Assembly (NCBI RefSeq): GCF_002127265.1
Contig: NZ_NFUU01000001.1
Location: 2,612,040 to 2,676,039 of the forward strand
Direction: 5' to 3'
Length of the DNA: 64,000 nucleotides
From: Hydrogenophaga sp. IBVHS1
GTDB taxonomy: Bacteria; Pseudomonadota; Gammaproteobacteria; Burkholderiales; Burkholderiaceae_C
Below, one piece after another: positions 1 through 7,083 of this stretch (its first letter is position 1; each line of letters opens with the position of its first letter). The translations under genes were made by a program, and so were the position numbers. Below the pieces are notes generated by a model. The model saw only the letters and a list, made by a program, of their open reading frames with translations. It did no database searches and was not told where the DNA came from.

Positions 1-1664
1 TGATCGGCATGCTGCTGATCAACTTTTTTCTGGTCAAGCCCTATCTCAGCTTCGCCATCGACAACCCGGTCGAAGCTTTCTGGCTCAACCTGTGGCACTT
101 CATCACCCAGATCGTGGTGGTCGGCGCCATTGCGCTGATGCAGCGCCGCAACCGCGACCTGCGCGCGGCCACCGCGCAGCTTGAAGAAAGCAAGCGCAAG
201 CTGGAGGACACCTTCGAGCAGGGTGCCACCGGCATGGCGCACAGCCACATCGATGGCCGCTGGATTCGCGTGAACCAGACCTATTGCGACCTTGTGGGCT
301 ACACCAAGGAAGAAATGCTGAACATGCATTTCCGCGATTTCACGCACCCGCAAGATCTCGCGATCGACATGGCGCAGCTCCAGCGCACGCTCGATGGCGA
401 GATCACGCACTACAGCTTCGAGAAGCGCTACATGCACAAGCTGGGCCATGTGGTGTGGGTTTACCTCACGCTCTCGCTGGTGCGCACCGAAGCGGGCGAG
501 CCCGACTATCTGATTGCCGTGGTGCAGGACATCACCACGCGCAAGGCCACCGAAGAAGCCCTGCGCACCAGCGAGCAACTGCTGCGTCAGGCGCACAAGA
601 TGGCGGGCCTTGCGAGCTGGCAGGCCGACGTGTCCACGCGCCGTTTCACCACGCTGGCGCAATCGCACGGCGTGCTGCACCTGCCCTCCCCGGAGTTCAC
701 CGATGAGGAACTGCTAGCGCGCACACACCCCGAAGATCGGCCGCTGGTGCTGCAGCGGTGGTACGAGGCCGTCAAGGGCGCGTTCAAGTACGACATCGAG
801 TACCGCATGAACTTCGACGGCGAGGACCGCTGGTTCTCCGTGCAGGCGGAGTTCGAGCGCAACGCACAAGGCCGCGCGGTGCGCGCGCTGGGCGTGACGC
901 AGGACGTGACCGAGCGCAAACGCAGCGAAATGGAAATCCAGCGGCTCAACGCCTCGCTGGAACAGCGCATTCGCCTGCGCACGCAGGCGCTGGAGGCCGC
1001 CTACGAGGAGCTGGAGAGCTACTCCTACGCGGTTGCGCACGACCTGCGCTCACCGCTGCGCATCATCAACGGCTTCGCGCAGGCGTTGCGCGAGGACAAC
1101 CCGGCCATGGACGCCGAGAGCCAGGCGCACCTGGAACGCATCATGGGCGCGAGCAAGAAAATGGGCGAGCTCATCGACGGCCTGCTCACCCTCTCGCAGT
1201 TCGCGCGCGGTGAGCTGCGGCGCGAACCGGTCGACATCAGCGCCCTCGCCACGCGCCTGCTGGAAGAGTTTGCGGCCACCGATCCACAGCGTCGGGTGCA
1301 GTGGCGTGTGGACCCGGGCCTGCAGGCCATGGGCGACCCGCCACTGATCGACGCGCTGATGCAGAACCTGCTGCACAACGCCTGGAAATACACCGAGCAG
1401 ACGCCGCTGGCTTCGGTGCGCGTGTACGCGCAGCGGCGAGACGGAAAAACCTGGTTCTGCGTCAGCGACAACGGCGCGGGCTTCGACATGGCGCGCGCCG
1501 CCAAGCTGTTCCAGCCGTTCCAGCGCCTGCACATGCCCAACGAATTCAGCGGCCTGGGTATTGGCCTGGCCACGGCGCGGCGCATTGTGCAGCGCCACGG
1601 CGGCGAGATGCAAGCCGAAGCGGAGCCCGGCAAAGGCGCCACCTTCCGATTCACCTTGATCTGA
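1..1664 (+). CDS. PAS-domain sensor histidine kinase (5' truncated)
   Basis: Membrane-linked sensor kinase that would autophosphorylate on a histidine and pass phosphate to a response regulator; no adjacent regulator is in view. The reading frame is open to the window edge, so the gene starts upstream. Residues here are counted from the Met at 9. Two short hydrophobic stretches (about 1-15 and 30-42) look like the end of a membrane sensor domain. They are followed by two PAS/PAC modules (about 65-185 and 190-310), a short coiled coil, a HisKA segment with AHDLRSPLR (His344) and an ATPase domain with N box LLHNAWKYT, DNGAGF and GLGIGLA. The HDLRSPLR style is that of phytochrome-like kinases. 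The signal sensed is unknown. Confidence 0.88.
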   Translation, partial: IGMLLINFFLVKPYLSFAIDNPVEAFWLNLWHFITQIVVVGAIALMQRRNRDLRAATAQLEESKRKLEDTFEQGATGMAHSHIDGRWIRVNQTYCDLVGYTKEEMLNMHFRDFTHPQDLAIDMAQLQRTLDGEITHYSFEKRYMHKLGHVVWVYLTLSLVRTEAGEPDYLIAVVQDITTRKATEEALRTSEQLLRQAHKMAGLASWQADVSTRRFTTLAQSHGVLHLPSPEFTDEELLARTHPEDRPLVLQRWYEAVKGAFKYDIEYRMNFDGEDRWFSVQAEFERNAQGRAVRALGVTQDVTERKRSEMEIQRLNASLEQRIRLRTQALEAAYEELESYSYAVAHDLRSPLRIINGFAQALREDNPAMDAESQAHLERIMGASKKMGELIDGLLTLSQFARGELRREPVDISALATRLLEEFAATDPQRRVQWRVDPGLQAMGDPPLIDALMQNLLHNAWKYTEQTPLASVRVYAQRRDGKTWFCVSDNGAGFDMARAAKLFQPFQRLHMPNEFSGLGIGLATARRIVQRHGGEMQAEAEPGKGATFRFTLI

Positions 1665-1789
1665 GCAACCGTTCGCGCCGCCAGGCGGCGTTTCGCGAAC
1701 GAAGGCGGTGAATCCGTCGCAAACGCATGGCAAAGGCAGCAGGGCGCCGGCACAGTCCGCCCCACCTGCCCACCTCCAAGGAGTTCGCC

Positions 1790-2206
1790 ATGCAGCTCAC
1801 CCCCGTCATTGCCATCCACATGGCGGCCGCCCTGGCCGCCCTGCTCATCGGCCCGCTCGCCCTCTGGGCCCGCCGCCAGCCGGCAGGCCAGCGCCCCCGT
1901 TTGCACCGCGCGGCCGGCTACGCCTGGGTCACGCTCATGCTGATCACGGCCATCTCGGCCATCTTCATCAGCGACCCCCACATGCCCAACATCGCCGGGT
2001 TTTCGGCGGTGCACCTGCTGGTGCCGGTGGTGCTGGGCGCCCTGTTCTTCGCCTTCCGCTTTCTGCTGCACGGCAACGTGCGCGGCCACCGCATCACCAT
2101 GCTCTCGCTCTACTTCGCCGGCTGCGTGGGCGCGGGCGCATTCACCCTGCTGCCTCACCGCACGCTCGGCCAGCTGGTCTGGGGCCAGTGGCTGGGCCTG
2201 GCCTGA
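1790..2206 (+). CDS. DUF2306-like four-helix membrane protein
   Basis: Small integral membrane protein of 138 residues with four predicted helices (about 7-26, 45-62, 72-92 and 100-118) and conserved histidines at helix edges (HRAAGY, HGNVRGHR). This is the pattern of the DUF2306/YozB-like membrane family, whose function is not established. The start at 1790 was chosen because CAAGGAG lies about 8 bases upstream; an in-frame Met further up at 1727 would add an unlikely charged leader. It is followed after 30 bases by another small membrane protein and then a two-component pair, so the four may be co-transcribed. Confidence 0.7.
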   Translation: MQLTPVIAIHMAAALAALLIGPLALWARRQPAGQRPRLHRAAGYAWVTLMLITAISAIFISDPHMPNIAGFSAVHLLVPVVLGALFFAFRFLLHGNVRGHRITMLSLYFAGCVGAGAFTLLPHRTLGQLVWGQWLGLA

Positions 2207-2236
2207 ATTTCCTTCCTCAACCTTCTGGAGATCACC

Positions 2237-2536
2237 ATGACCTCAACATCGCGCCCCCTGTCCGACGAAGCACTCGAGCGCCGCGCGCGCCAGCGCGCCG
2301 GTGCCCGCATGGGCTGGTACGCCCACGCCATCGTTTTCCTGGCCGTCAACACTGTGCTGGCCTCCCTCTCGCTCGCCAGCGGCCGGCACTGGGCCATCTA
2401 CCCCGCGCTGGGCTGGGGGCTGGGGCTGCTCATCCACGGCGTGGTCGTGTGGATCGTGCTGGGCGGCGGTGGCCTGCAGGACCGCCTGGTGGCGCAGGAA
2501 CGCGAGCGCCTGGTGCGCGAACGCAGCGGTTTGTGA
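2237..2536 (+). CDS. 2TM-domain protein
   Basis: A 99-residue protein with an N-terminal charged segment (residues 8-24, LERRARQRAG type) and two hydrophobic helices (about 28-48 and 53-75), followed by a charged tail RLVAQERERLVRE. This matches the small 2TM domain that occurs alone or attached to LytS-like histidine kinases. A good ribosome site (CTGGAG) precedes the ATG. It lies 32 bases upstream of a LytS-type kinase, which fits that association; a role as a sensor accessory is inference. Confidence 0.75.
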   Translation: MTSTSRPLSDEALERRARQRAGARMGWYAHAIVFLAVNTVLASLSLASGRHWAIYPALGWGLGLLIHGVVVWIVLGGGGLQDRLVAQERERLVRERSGL

Positions 2537-2568
2537 TAGCGACGCCCGCCGTGCGGGATACTGCGGCC

Positions 2569-3603
2569 ATGCCGCCGCTCAAGCCCGCCACCATTGCCCG
2601 CCGCGCCCTCGCCGCCGTGGTGTTCAACACCGTGATCGCGCTGGCCATCACGGTGGTCGGGGGCGAGAGCTTTGCGGTGAACATGGTGTATTCGCAGTTC
2701 ATCGGCACGTTCATCTGGGTGTTCATCGACGGTGGGCGCTACGTGCTCAATTCGGGCGGCTGGCCCGGCGCGCCGGCCATGGCGGCGCTGGTGGTGGTGT
2801 CGGTGCTGGCGTCTTACCTCATGGGCAGCGTCTCGGCCAACTTCCTGCTCGGCCGCGAGCTGCTGCTGGGGCTGAACAATTTTCCGCGCGCCACGCTCGG
2901 CTTTGTGCTCATGTCGCTTTCGGCGGGCGGCTTTGGCGCCTACTTCTTCACCAGCCGCGAAATGCTGGCGCGCGCGCGGCTGGCGCAAGAAGAGGCGCAG
3001 CGCCAGGCGAGCGAGGCGAGGCTGAAGCTTCTCGAATCGCAGCTCGAACCGCACATGCTGTTCAACACGCTGGCCAACCTGCGCGCCCTGATCGGCACCG
3101 ACCCCGAGCGCGCCACGGCCATGCTCGACCGGCTCAATGGCTACCTGCGCGCCACGCTCACCGCCTCGCGCACCGAGGCCACGGCCGGACGCCACACGCT
3201 GGCCGAAGAATTCGCGCGGCTGCGCGACTACTTGGAGCTCATGGCGGTGCGCATGGGCCCGCGCCTGCGCTACACGCTCGACCTGCCCGACACCCTGGCT
3301 GCGCACCACGTGCCTCCGCTGCTGCTGCAACCCCTGGTGGAAAACTGCATCCGCCACGGGCTCGAACCCAGCCGGGAAGGCGGCGAATTGCGCGTGAGTG
3401 CGCGCCAGGGAACCGGTGGGCTGGAACTGGAAGTGAGCGACACCGGCGTAGGCTGCGAGCCCGAACCCAAACCCGGCTTCGGTCTTGCTCAGGTGCGCGA
3501 ACGGCTCGACACCGCCTACCCAGGCGTGGCCCGGCTCGATTGGCACAGCCGCCCCGGCGGCGGCACCCGCGCCCTGCTCACACTCCCATTGAAGGCTGCC
3601 TGA
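2569..3603 (+). CDS. LytS/YpdA-type sensor histidine kinase
   Basis: Kinase of the His_kinase (PF06580) type, 344 residues. Four hydrophobic helices fill residues 10-128, then a short coiled coil (about 132-157) leads to the phosphoacceptor motif LEPHMLFNTLANL with His162. The ATPase N box LLLQPLVENCIRHGL and the glycine-rich GFGLAQVRERL follow. The next gene begins 1 base after its stop and encodes a LytTR response regulator, so the two form a cognate pair in the style of LytSR/AlgZR. Start chosen at ATG 2569; an in-frame GTG at 2551 is possible. Confidence 0.9.
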   Translation: MPPLKPATIARRALAAVVFNTVIALAITVVGGESFAVNMVYSQFIGTFIWVFIDGGRYVLNSGGWPGAPAMAALVVVSVLASYLMGSVSANFLLGRELLLGLNNFPRATLGFVLMSLSAGGFGAYFFTSREMLARARLAQEEAQRQASEARLKLLESQLEPHMLFNTLANLRALIGTDPERATAMLDRLNGYLRATLTASRTEATAGRHTLAEEFARLRDYLELMAVRMGPRLRYTLDLPDTLAAHHVPPLLLQPLVENCIRHGLEPSREGGELRVSARQGTGGLELEVSDTGVGCEPEPKPGFGLAQVRERLDTAYPGVARLDWHSRPGGGTRALLTLPLKAA

Positions 3604-3604
3604 T

Positions 3605-4396
3605 ATGAACGCCACTGCGCTCATCGCCGAAGACGAACCCCTGCTGGCCAGCGCCCTGCAAGCCGAGCTGGCCCAGGCGTGGCCGGCGCTGCGCATCGCC
3701 GCCGTGGTGGGCGATGGCGAATCGGCCGTGGCCCAGGCGCTCATCCACAAGCCCGACGTGCTGTTTCTCGACATCCGCATGCCCGGCCTGAGTGGGCTGG
3801 AGGCCGCCGCCGAGCTGGCGGACGAATGGCCTGAAGGTTCGCCGTTTCCCGCCATCGTGTTTGTCACCGCGTACGACGCCTATGCGGTGCAGGCCTTCGA
3901 GGCTCAGGCCGTGGACTACCTGCTCAAACCCGTGCAGCCCGAGCGGCTGGCGCGCGCGGTGCAGCGCATTCAGGCCCAGCTGGCGGCCCGTCAGGCCGCA
4001 CCAGCGGGCCTCGATGCCTCACTGGCGCAACTGCGCGCCCTGCTGGCTGGTGGTGGAGCGCCCGCAGCGCCCCGTCTGCAGGTGATTCCAGCCAGCGTGG
4101 GCCAGGGCATCCGCATGGTGCCGATCGGCGAAGTGCTGGTGTTCGAAGCGGCCGACAAATATGTGCGGGTGCTCACCAAAGACAGCGAGGTGCTGATCCG
4201 CACCCCGCTGAAAGACCTGCTGCCACAACTGGACCCGGCCGTGTTCTGGCAGATACACCGTGGCACCGTGGTGCGCGCCGACGCCATCGACAGCGTCCAC
4301 CGCAACGAAGCCGGGCGCCTGAGCCTGCGGCTGCGCGGCCGGCCAGAGGCGCTGGCCGTGAGCCGGATCTATGCGGAGCGGTTTCGGGCGATGTGA
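3605..4396 (+). CDS. LytTR-family response regulator
   Basis: Two-domain regulator of 263 residues. The receiver domain carries the acidic pocket (Asp10, Glu11), phosphoacceptor Asp56 in FLDIRMPG, Thr88 and Lys108 in YLLKPV. After a linker (about 120-150) comes a LytTR DNA-binding domain with VFEAADKYVRVLTKDSEVLIRT and FWQIHRGTVVRADAI. It sits 1 base downstream of its presumed kinase and is probably translationally linked to it. LytTR regulators bind direct repeats upstream of their targets; the targets here cannot be read from the sequence. Confidence 0.92.
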   Translation: MNATALIAEDEPLLASALQAELAQAWPALRIAAVVGDGESAVAQALIHKPDVLFLDIRMPGLSGLEAAAELADEWPEGSPFPAIVFVTAYDAYAVQAFEAQAVDYLLKPVQPERLARAVQRIQAQLAARQAAPAGLDASLAQLRALLAGGGAPAAPRLQVIPASVGQGIRMVPIGEVLVFEAADKYVRVLTKDSEVLIRTPLKDLLPQLDPAVFWQIHRGTVVRADAIDSVHRNEAGRLSLRLRGRPEALAVSRIYAERFRAM

Positions 4397-4399
4397 AAG

Positions 4400-4468
4400 T
4401 ATCTATTCAGAATGCCCCTATTTCCCATCAAAGACAAGATTGGAATATAGTATTCAGATATCTATTCA
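4400..4468 (+). promoter_or_regulatory. Palindromes and direct repeats upstream of the HipA-like gene
   Basis: The AT-rich 86-base gap before the HipA-like gene holds a 10-base direct repeat TATCTATTCA at 4400-4409 and 4459-4468. It also holds two dyads: ATTC-A-GAAT (4405-4413) and GAATA-TAG-TATTC (4443-4455). Repeated TATTC/GAATA half sites next to an HTH-bearing HipA-like protein suggest an autoregulatory operator. The positions are seen directly; the operator role is inference. Confidence 0.45.
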
Positions 4469-4482
4469 CAAAACCATTCAAG

Positions 4483-5784
4483 ATGAACGACGATTTGTTG
4501 CAAGCCTTGCGCGCCATGGGAGGCTTGGCCACCAGCGCCGAGCTGCAGCAACGCCTGGGGGTGAGCCAGCCGACGGTGTCAAGGGGGCTGGTCCCGCTGC
4601 TGCGTTCGGGTCAAGTGCTAAAGGCTGGCGCCGCGCGTTCGCAACGCTATCTGTTGCCTCGGCCCGTGGAAGGCGTGGGTTCGGTGGTGCCCATGATGCG
4701 AGTGGACGCCGAGGGTCGGGCCACCGTTTTTGGCCGCATGGTGCCGTTGCCCGGAGGCCGATTCTGGGTAGACGAGGCCGACGGCCTGAGCGAACTCCAC
4801 GATGGCCTGCCCTGGTTCCTGCAGGACATGCGGCCTCAGGGCTTCATGGGCCGCACGTTTGCGAATGCGCACCCTGAACTTCGACTGCCTGGTGACCTGC
4901 GCCACTGGAGCGACGACGATGTGCTGAAGGCGCTGGTACAGGCGGGTGACGACCTTCCCGGCAACTTGATCGTTGGCCAACCGGCCTTCGAGCGATTTCA
5001 CTCTTTGCCGCAACGCATCTCGCGCATCGACAACCCCGAACATGATTACCCCCGGCTCGCCGAGCAGGCCATGCAGGGGACATTGCCGGGCTCATCCGCC
5101 GGTGGAGAACAACCGAAGTTCTGCACCACGCTGAAAGGCCAGTCCGTCATCGTGAAATTCTCTCCCGCAGGAGAGGGCGCTTTTGAGCAGCGCTGGCGCG
5201 ATCTGCTGATCTGTGAACACCTGGCCCTGCACACGCTGGCCCAGAGCGGCGTGCCAGCTGCAGAAACCCGCATCGTCATCGCGGGCGGGCGAGTGTTTCT
5301 GGAGGCCCGCCGCTTCGACCGGACCGCACAAGGCCGCATCGGCATGGTGTCGCTGCTGGTGTACGACGGGCAGTACGTGGGCCAGATGGACGAGTGGGCG
5401 GCAACGTCTGAACGCATGGCCCAGCGCGAGTTGCTGATTGAAGAAGATGCCGCACATCTGCGTCTGCTCGACGCCTTCGGCGCATTGATCGGCAACACGG
5501 ATCGCCACTACGGCAACATCTCTCTGCTGCTCGTGGGCGACGACTGGCGGCTGTCGCCGACCTACGACATGCTGCCCATGCTGTATGCGCCGGTGAATGG
5601 TGAACTTGTGGAACGGGATTTTCAGTCTCGCCCGTTGCTGCCCACCGTGCACACCTTGAAGGAATGGCCAAAGGCGCGAGAGCTGGCCCAGGTCTTCTGG
5701 TCCAGCGTGGCAGACGACGAACGCATCAGCGCGGCATTCCGCCAGATCGCTCGCCACAACCGGGACATCGTTGCCCGGCTGTAG
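4483..5784 (+). CDS. yjjJ: Orphan HipA-family kinase with N-terminal HTH (YjjJ type)
   Basis: HipA-like Ser/Thr kinase of 433 residues, the toxin class of HipBA systems, but with its own N-terminal winged-helix segment (residues 3-55, containing LGVSQPTVSRGL) and no separate hipB gene. The kinase core is intact: SAGGEQPKF near 205-213 (phosphate loop with Lys212), catalytic NTDRHYGN (Asp340, Asn345) and metal ligand YDMLPM further on. This is the architecture of E. coli YjjJ. The ATG at 4483 was chosen because the HTH homology begins directly after it; an in-frame Met at 4393 overlaps the preceding stop. Neighbours are unrelated. Confidence 0.85.
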   Translation: MNDDLLQALRAMGGLATSAELQQRLGVSQPTVSRGLVPLLRSGQVLKAGAARSQRYLLPRPVEGVGSVVPMMRVDAEGRATVFGRMVPLPGGRFWVDEADGLSELHDGLPWFLQDMRPQGFMGRTFANAHPELRLPGDLRHWSDDDVLKALVQAGDDLPGNLIVGQPAFERFHSLPQRISRIDNPEHDYPRLAEQAMQGTLPGSSAGGEQPKFCTTLKGQSVIVKFSPAGEGAFEQRWRDLLICEHLALHTLAQSGVPAAETRIVIAGGRVFLEARRFDRTAQGRIGMVSLLVYDGQYVGQMDEWAATSERMAQRELLIEEDAAHLRLLDAFGALIGNTDRHYGNISLLLVGDDWRLSPTYDMLPMLYAPVNGELVERDFQSRPLLPTVHTLKEWPKARELAQVFWSSVADDERISAAFRQIARHNRDIVARL

Positions 5785-5796
5785 CTTCAAGCAAGA

Positions 5797-6204
5797 TCAG
5801 CGATGCCCGTGGCGGTGACCGCGATGCCCACGGTCGCGGTGGCCGTAGCCGTGGCGGCGGTCGTCCCAGCGTGGGTGGTGGCCCCACTGCGAGCGGTAGA
5901 TGGGGCGCGGCGCGTAGTAGGCTGGCGGCGGCACGTAGTACACGGGCGGCGGAGCGTAGTAGATGGGGCGCGGTGCGTGGTAAACCGGGCGCGGCGCGTA
6001 GTACACGGGGGGCGCATTGGACACGCCCACGGCAACGCCGGGAGAATTCACGCCGATGGACCAGTACACGTCACCGCCTCGGGCCTGCGCCTGCGTGCCG
6101 ATGCCAGACAGGGCCCAGGCGCCGGCGGCCAGGGTGGCGATGGTGAGACCGCGTGCCCAGCCCGAGCTGCGGCTCCAGGCGGTATTGAACGACAAGGCTT
6201 TCAT
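5797..6204 (-). CDS. Secreted Tyr/Pro-repeat protein with His/Arg-rich tail
   Basis: A 135-residue protein with an N-terminal hydrophobic signal (about residues 18-38, cleavage likely after AQA) followed by a short conserved block (DVYWSIGVNSPGVAVGVS). Residues 65-103 are tandem YYAPRP/VYHAPRP/YYAPPP units. The tail (107-135) is rich in His, Arg and Gly. Similar small PXPV-type exported proteins are common in Burkholderiales and lack an assigned function. The His-rich end could bind metal, which is speculation. A ribosome site (AGGAG) precedes the start. Confidence 0.75.
   Translation of the reverse strand: MKALSFNTAWSRSSGWARGLTIATLAAGAWALSGIGTQAQARGGDVYWSIGVNSPGVAVGVSNAPPVYYAPRPVYHAPRPIYYAPPPVYYVPPPAYYAPRPIYRSQWGHHPRWDDRRHGYGHRDRGHRGHRHGHR
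5896..6012 (-). repeat. YAPRP-type tandem peptide repeat
   Basis: Coding repeat of about six degenerate units of the form (V/I)-Y-(Y/H)-(A/V)-P-(R/P)-P inside the small secreted protein. The DNA copies share a GGCGCGTAGTA-like core when read on the plus strand, so slippage or recombination could change the unit number. Confidence 0.7.
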
Positions 6205-6347
6205 GTGGGGCTCCTTTGGTCAGGGCTGGATGGCACCCTGTGAACGTATTACAGGATTTTCCATGCTTCGCTCTTCCACATGCACGGTCAAAGTCGTAGC
6301 CAGAAGTAACGACACCGGTAAAGGTATCCACTTTCCTAGGGAAAACC

Positions 6348-6983
6348 ATGAATACTCCCCCCTCGTACACCGAATCCGACGCACCGAACGCCCAGGACGT
6401 GCTCCATTTCTGGCTCGGCGACGGCCTCGAGCGCGGCTGGTGTTCGGACAACCGCGACGATCTCTGGTTCGCTGGCGGCCCGAAGCTGGACGCTGACATC
6501 CGACAACGCTTCGGCCCGCTGGTGGAACGGGCCATCGATGGTGCGCTGGGCGACTGGGAAGCGCAAATGGAAACCCGCCTGTCGCTGGTGCTGCTGCTCG
6601 ACCAGTTCCCACGCAACATCCATCGCGGCAAGCCCCGTGCGTTCGCCGGCGATGCCCGCGCCCAGCAGCTGGTGCAGCAGGCGCTGGCGAGCGGGCTCGA
6701 TCGTGACCTGGCAACTGTAGGCCGGGTGTTTCTATACATGCCACTCGTGCATGCCGAAAACCTGGCCCTGCAAGACGAAGCAGTGGCGCGCTTTCAACAA
6801 CTGCGGGACACCAGCGCGCCGGAGCTGCGTGAAAAGCTGGATCGCAACCTGCACTTCGCGAAACTGCACCGCGACATCGTGCTGCGTTTCGGCCGCTTTC
6901 CGCACCGCAACGCGGCCCTGGGCCGCACCAGCACAGCGGAAGAACTCGCGTTCCTCAAAGACGGTCCGCGCTTCGGGCAGTAG
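6348..6983 (+). CDS. DUF924 family protein
   Basis: Soluble protein of 211 residues matching the DUF924 family: opening block VLHFWLGDG (about 14-24), LWFAGGPKLDADIRQRF, then LLLDQFPRNIHRGKPRAF and FLYMPLVHAEN, and FPHRNAALGR near the C-terminus. The family is helical, TPR-like, and of unknown biochemical role. The full expected length is present. It stands alone, downstream of a 143-base gap shared with the divergent secreted-repeat gene. Confidence 0.88.
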   Translation: MNTPPSYTESDAPNAQDVLHFWLGDGLERGWCSDNRDDLWFAGGPKLDADIRQRFGPLVERAIDGALGDWEAQMETRLSLVLLLDQFPRNIHRGKPRAFAGDARAQQLVQQALASGLDRDLATVGRVFLYMPLVHAENLALQDEAVARFQQLRDTSAPELREKLDRNLHFAKLHRDIVLRFGRFPHRNAALGRTSTAEELAFLKDGPRFGQ

Positions 6984-7017
6984 GTCTGCGCAAGACGTCA
7001 TCACGCCGACACGGTTT

Positions 7018-7035
7018 CGTCACGCCAAAGTCACG
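7018..7035 (+). promoter_or_regulatory. Possible Pho-box-like direct repeat
   Basis: CGTCACG (7018-7024) and AGTCACG (7029-7035) are direct repeats with 11-base periodicity and a 4-base spacer, the geometry of PhoB boxes (two 7-mers like CTGTCAT). It lies 49 bases upstream of the lipoprotein gene at 7084. The match is to spacing and the GTCA core only, so the call is weak. Confidence 0.25.
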
Positions 7036-7083
7036 GTGGGTCCATACAACGGGGGGTTTCCACCCTGACCGTCAAAACCCGCC

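Noticed and set aside
5896-6012. A CRISPR or satellite repeat
   Set aside because: The short units lie in frame in a coding region and encode YAPRP peptides without spacers.
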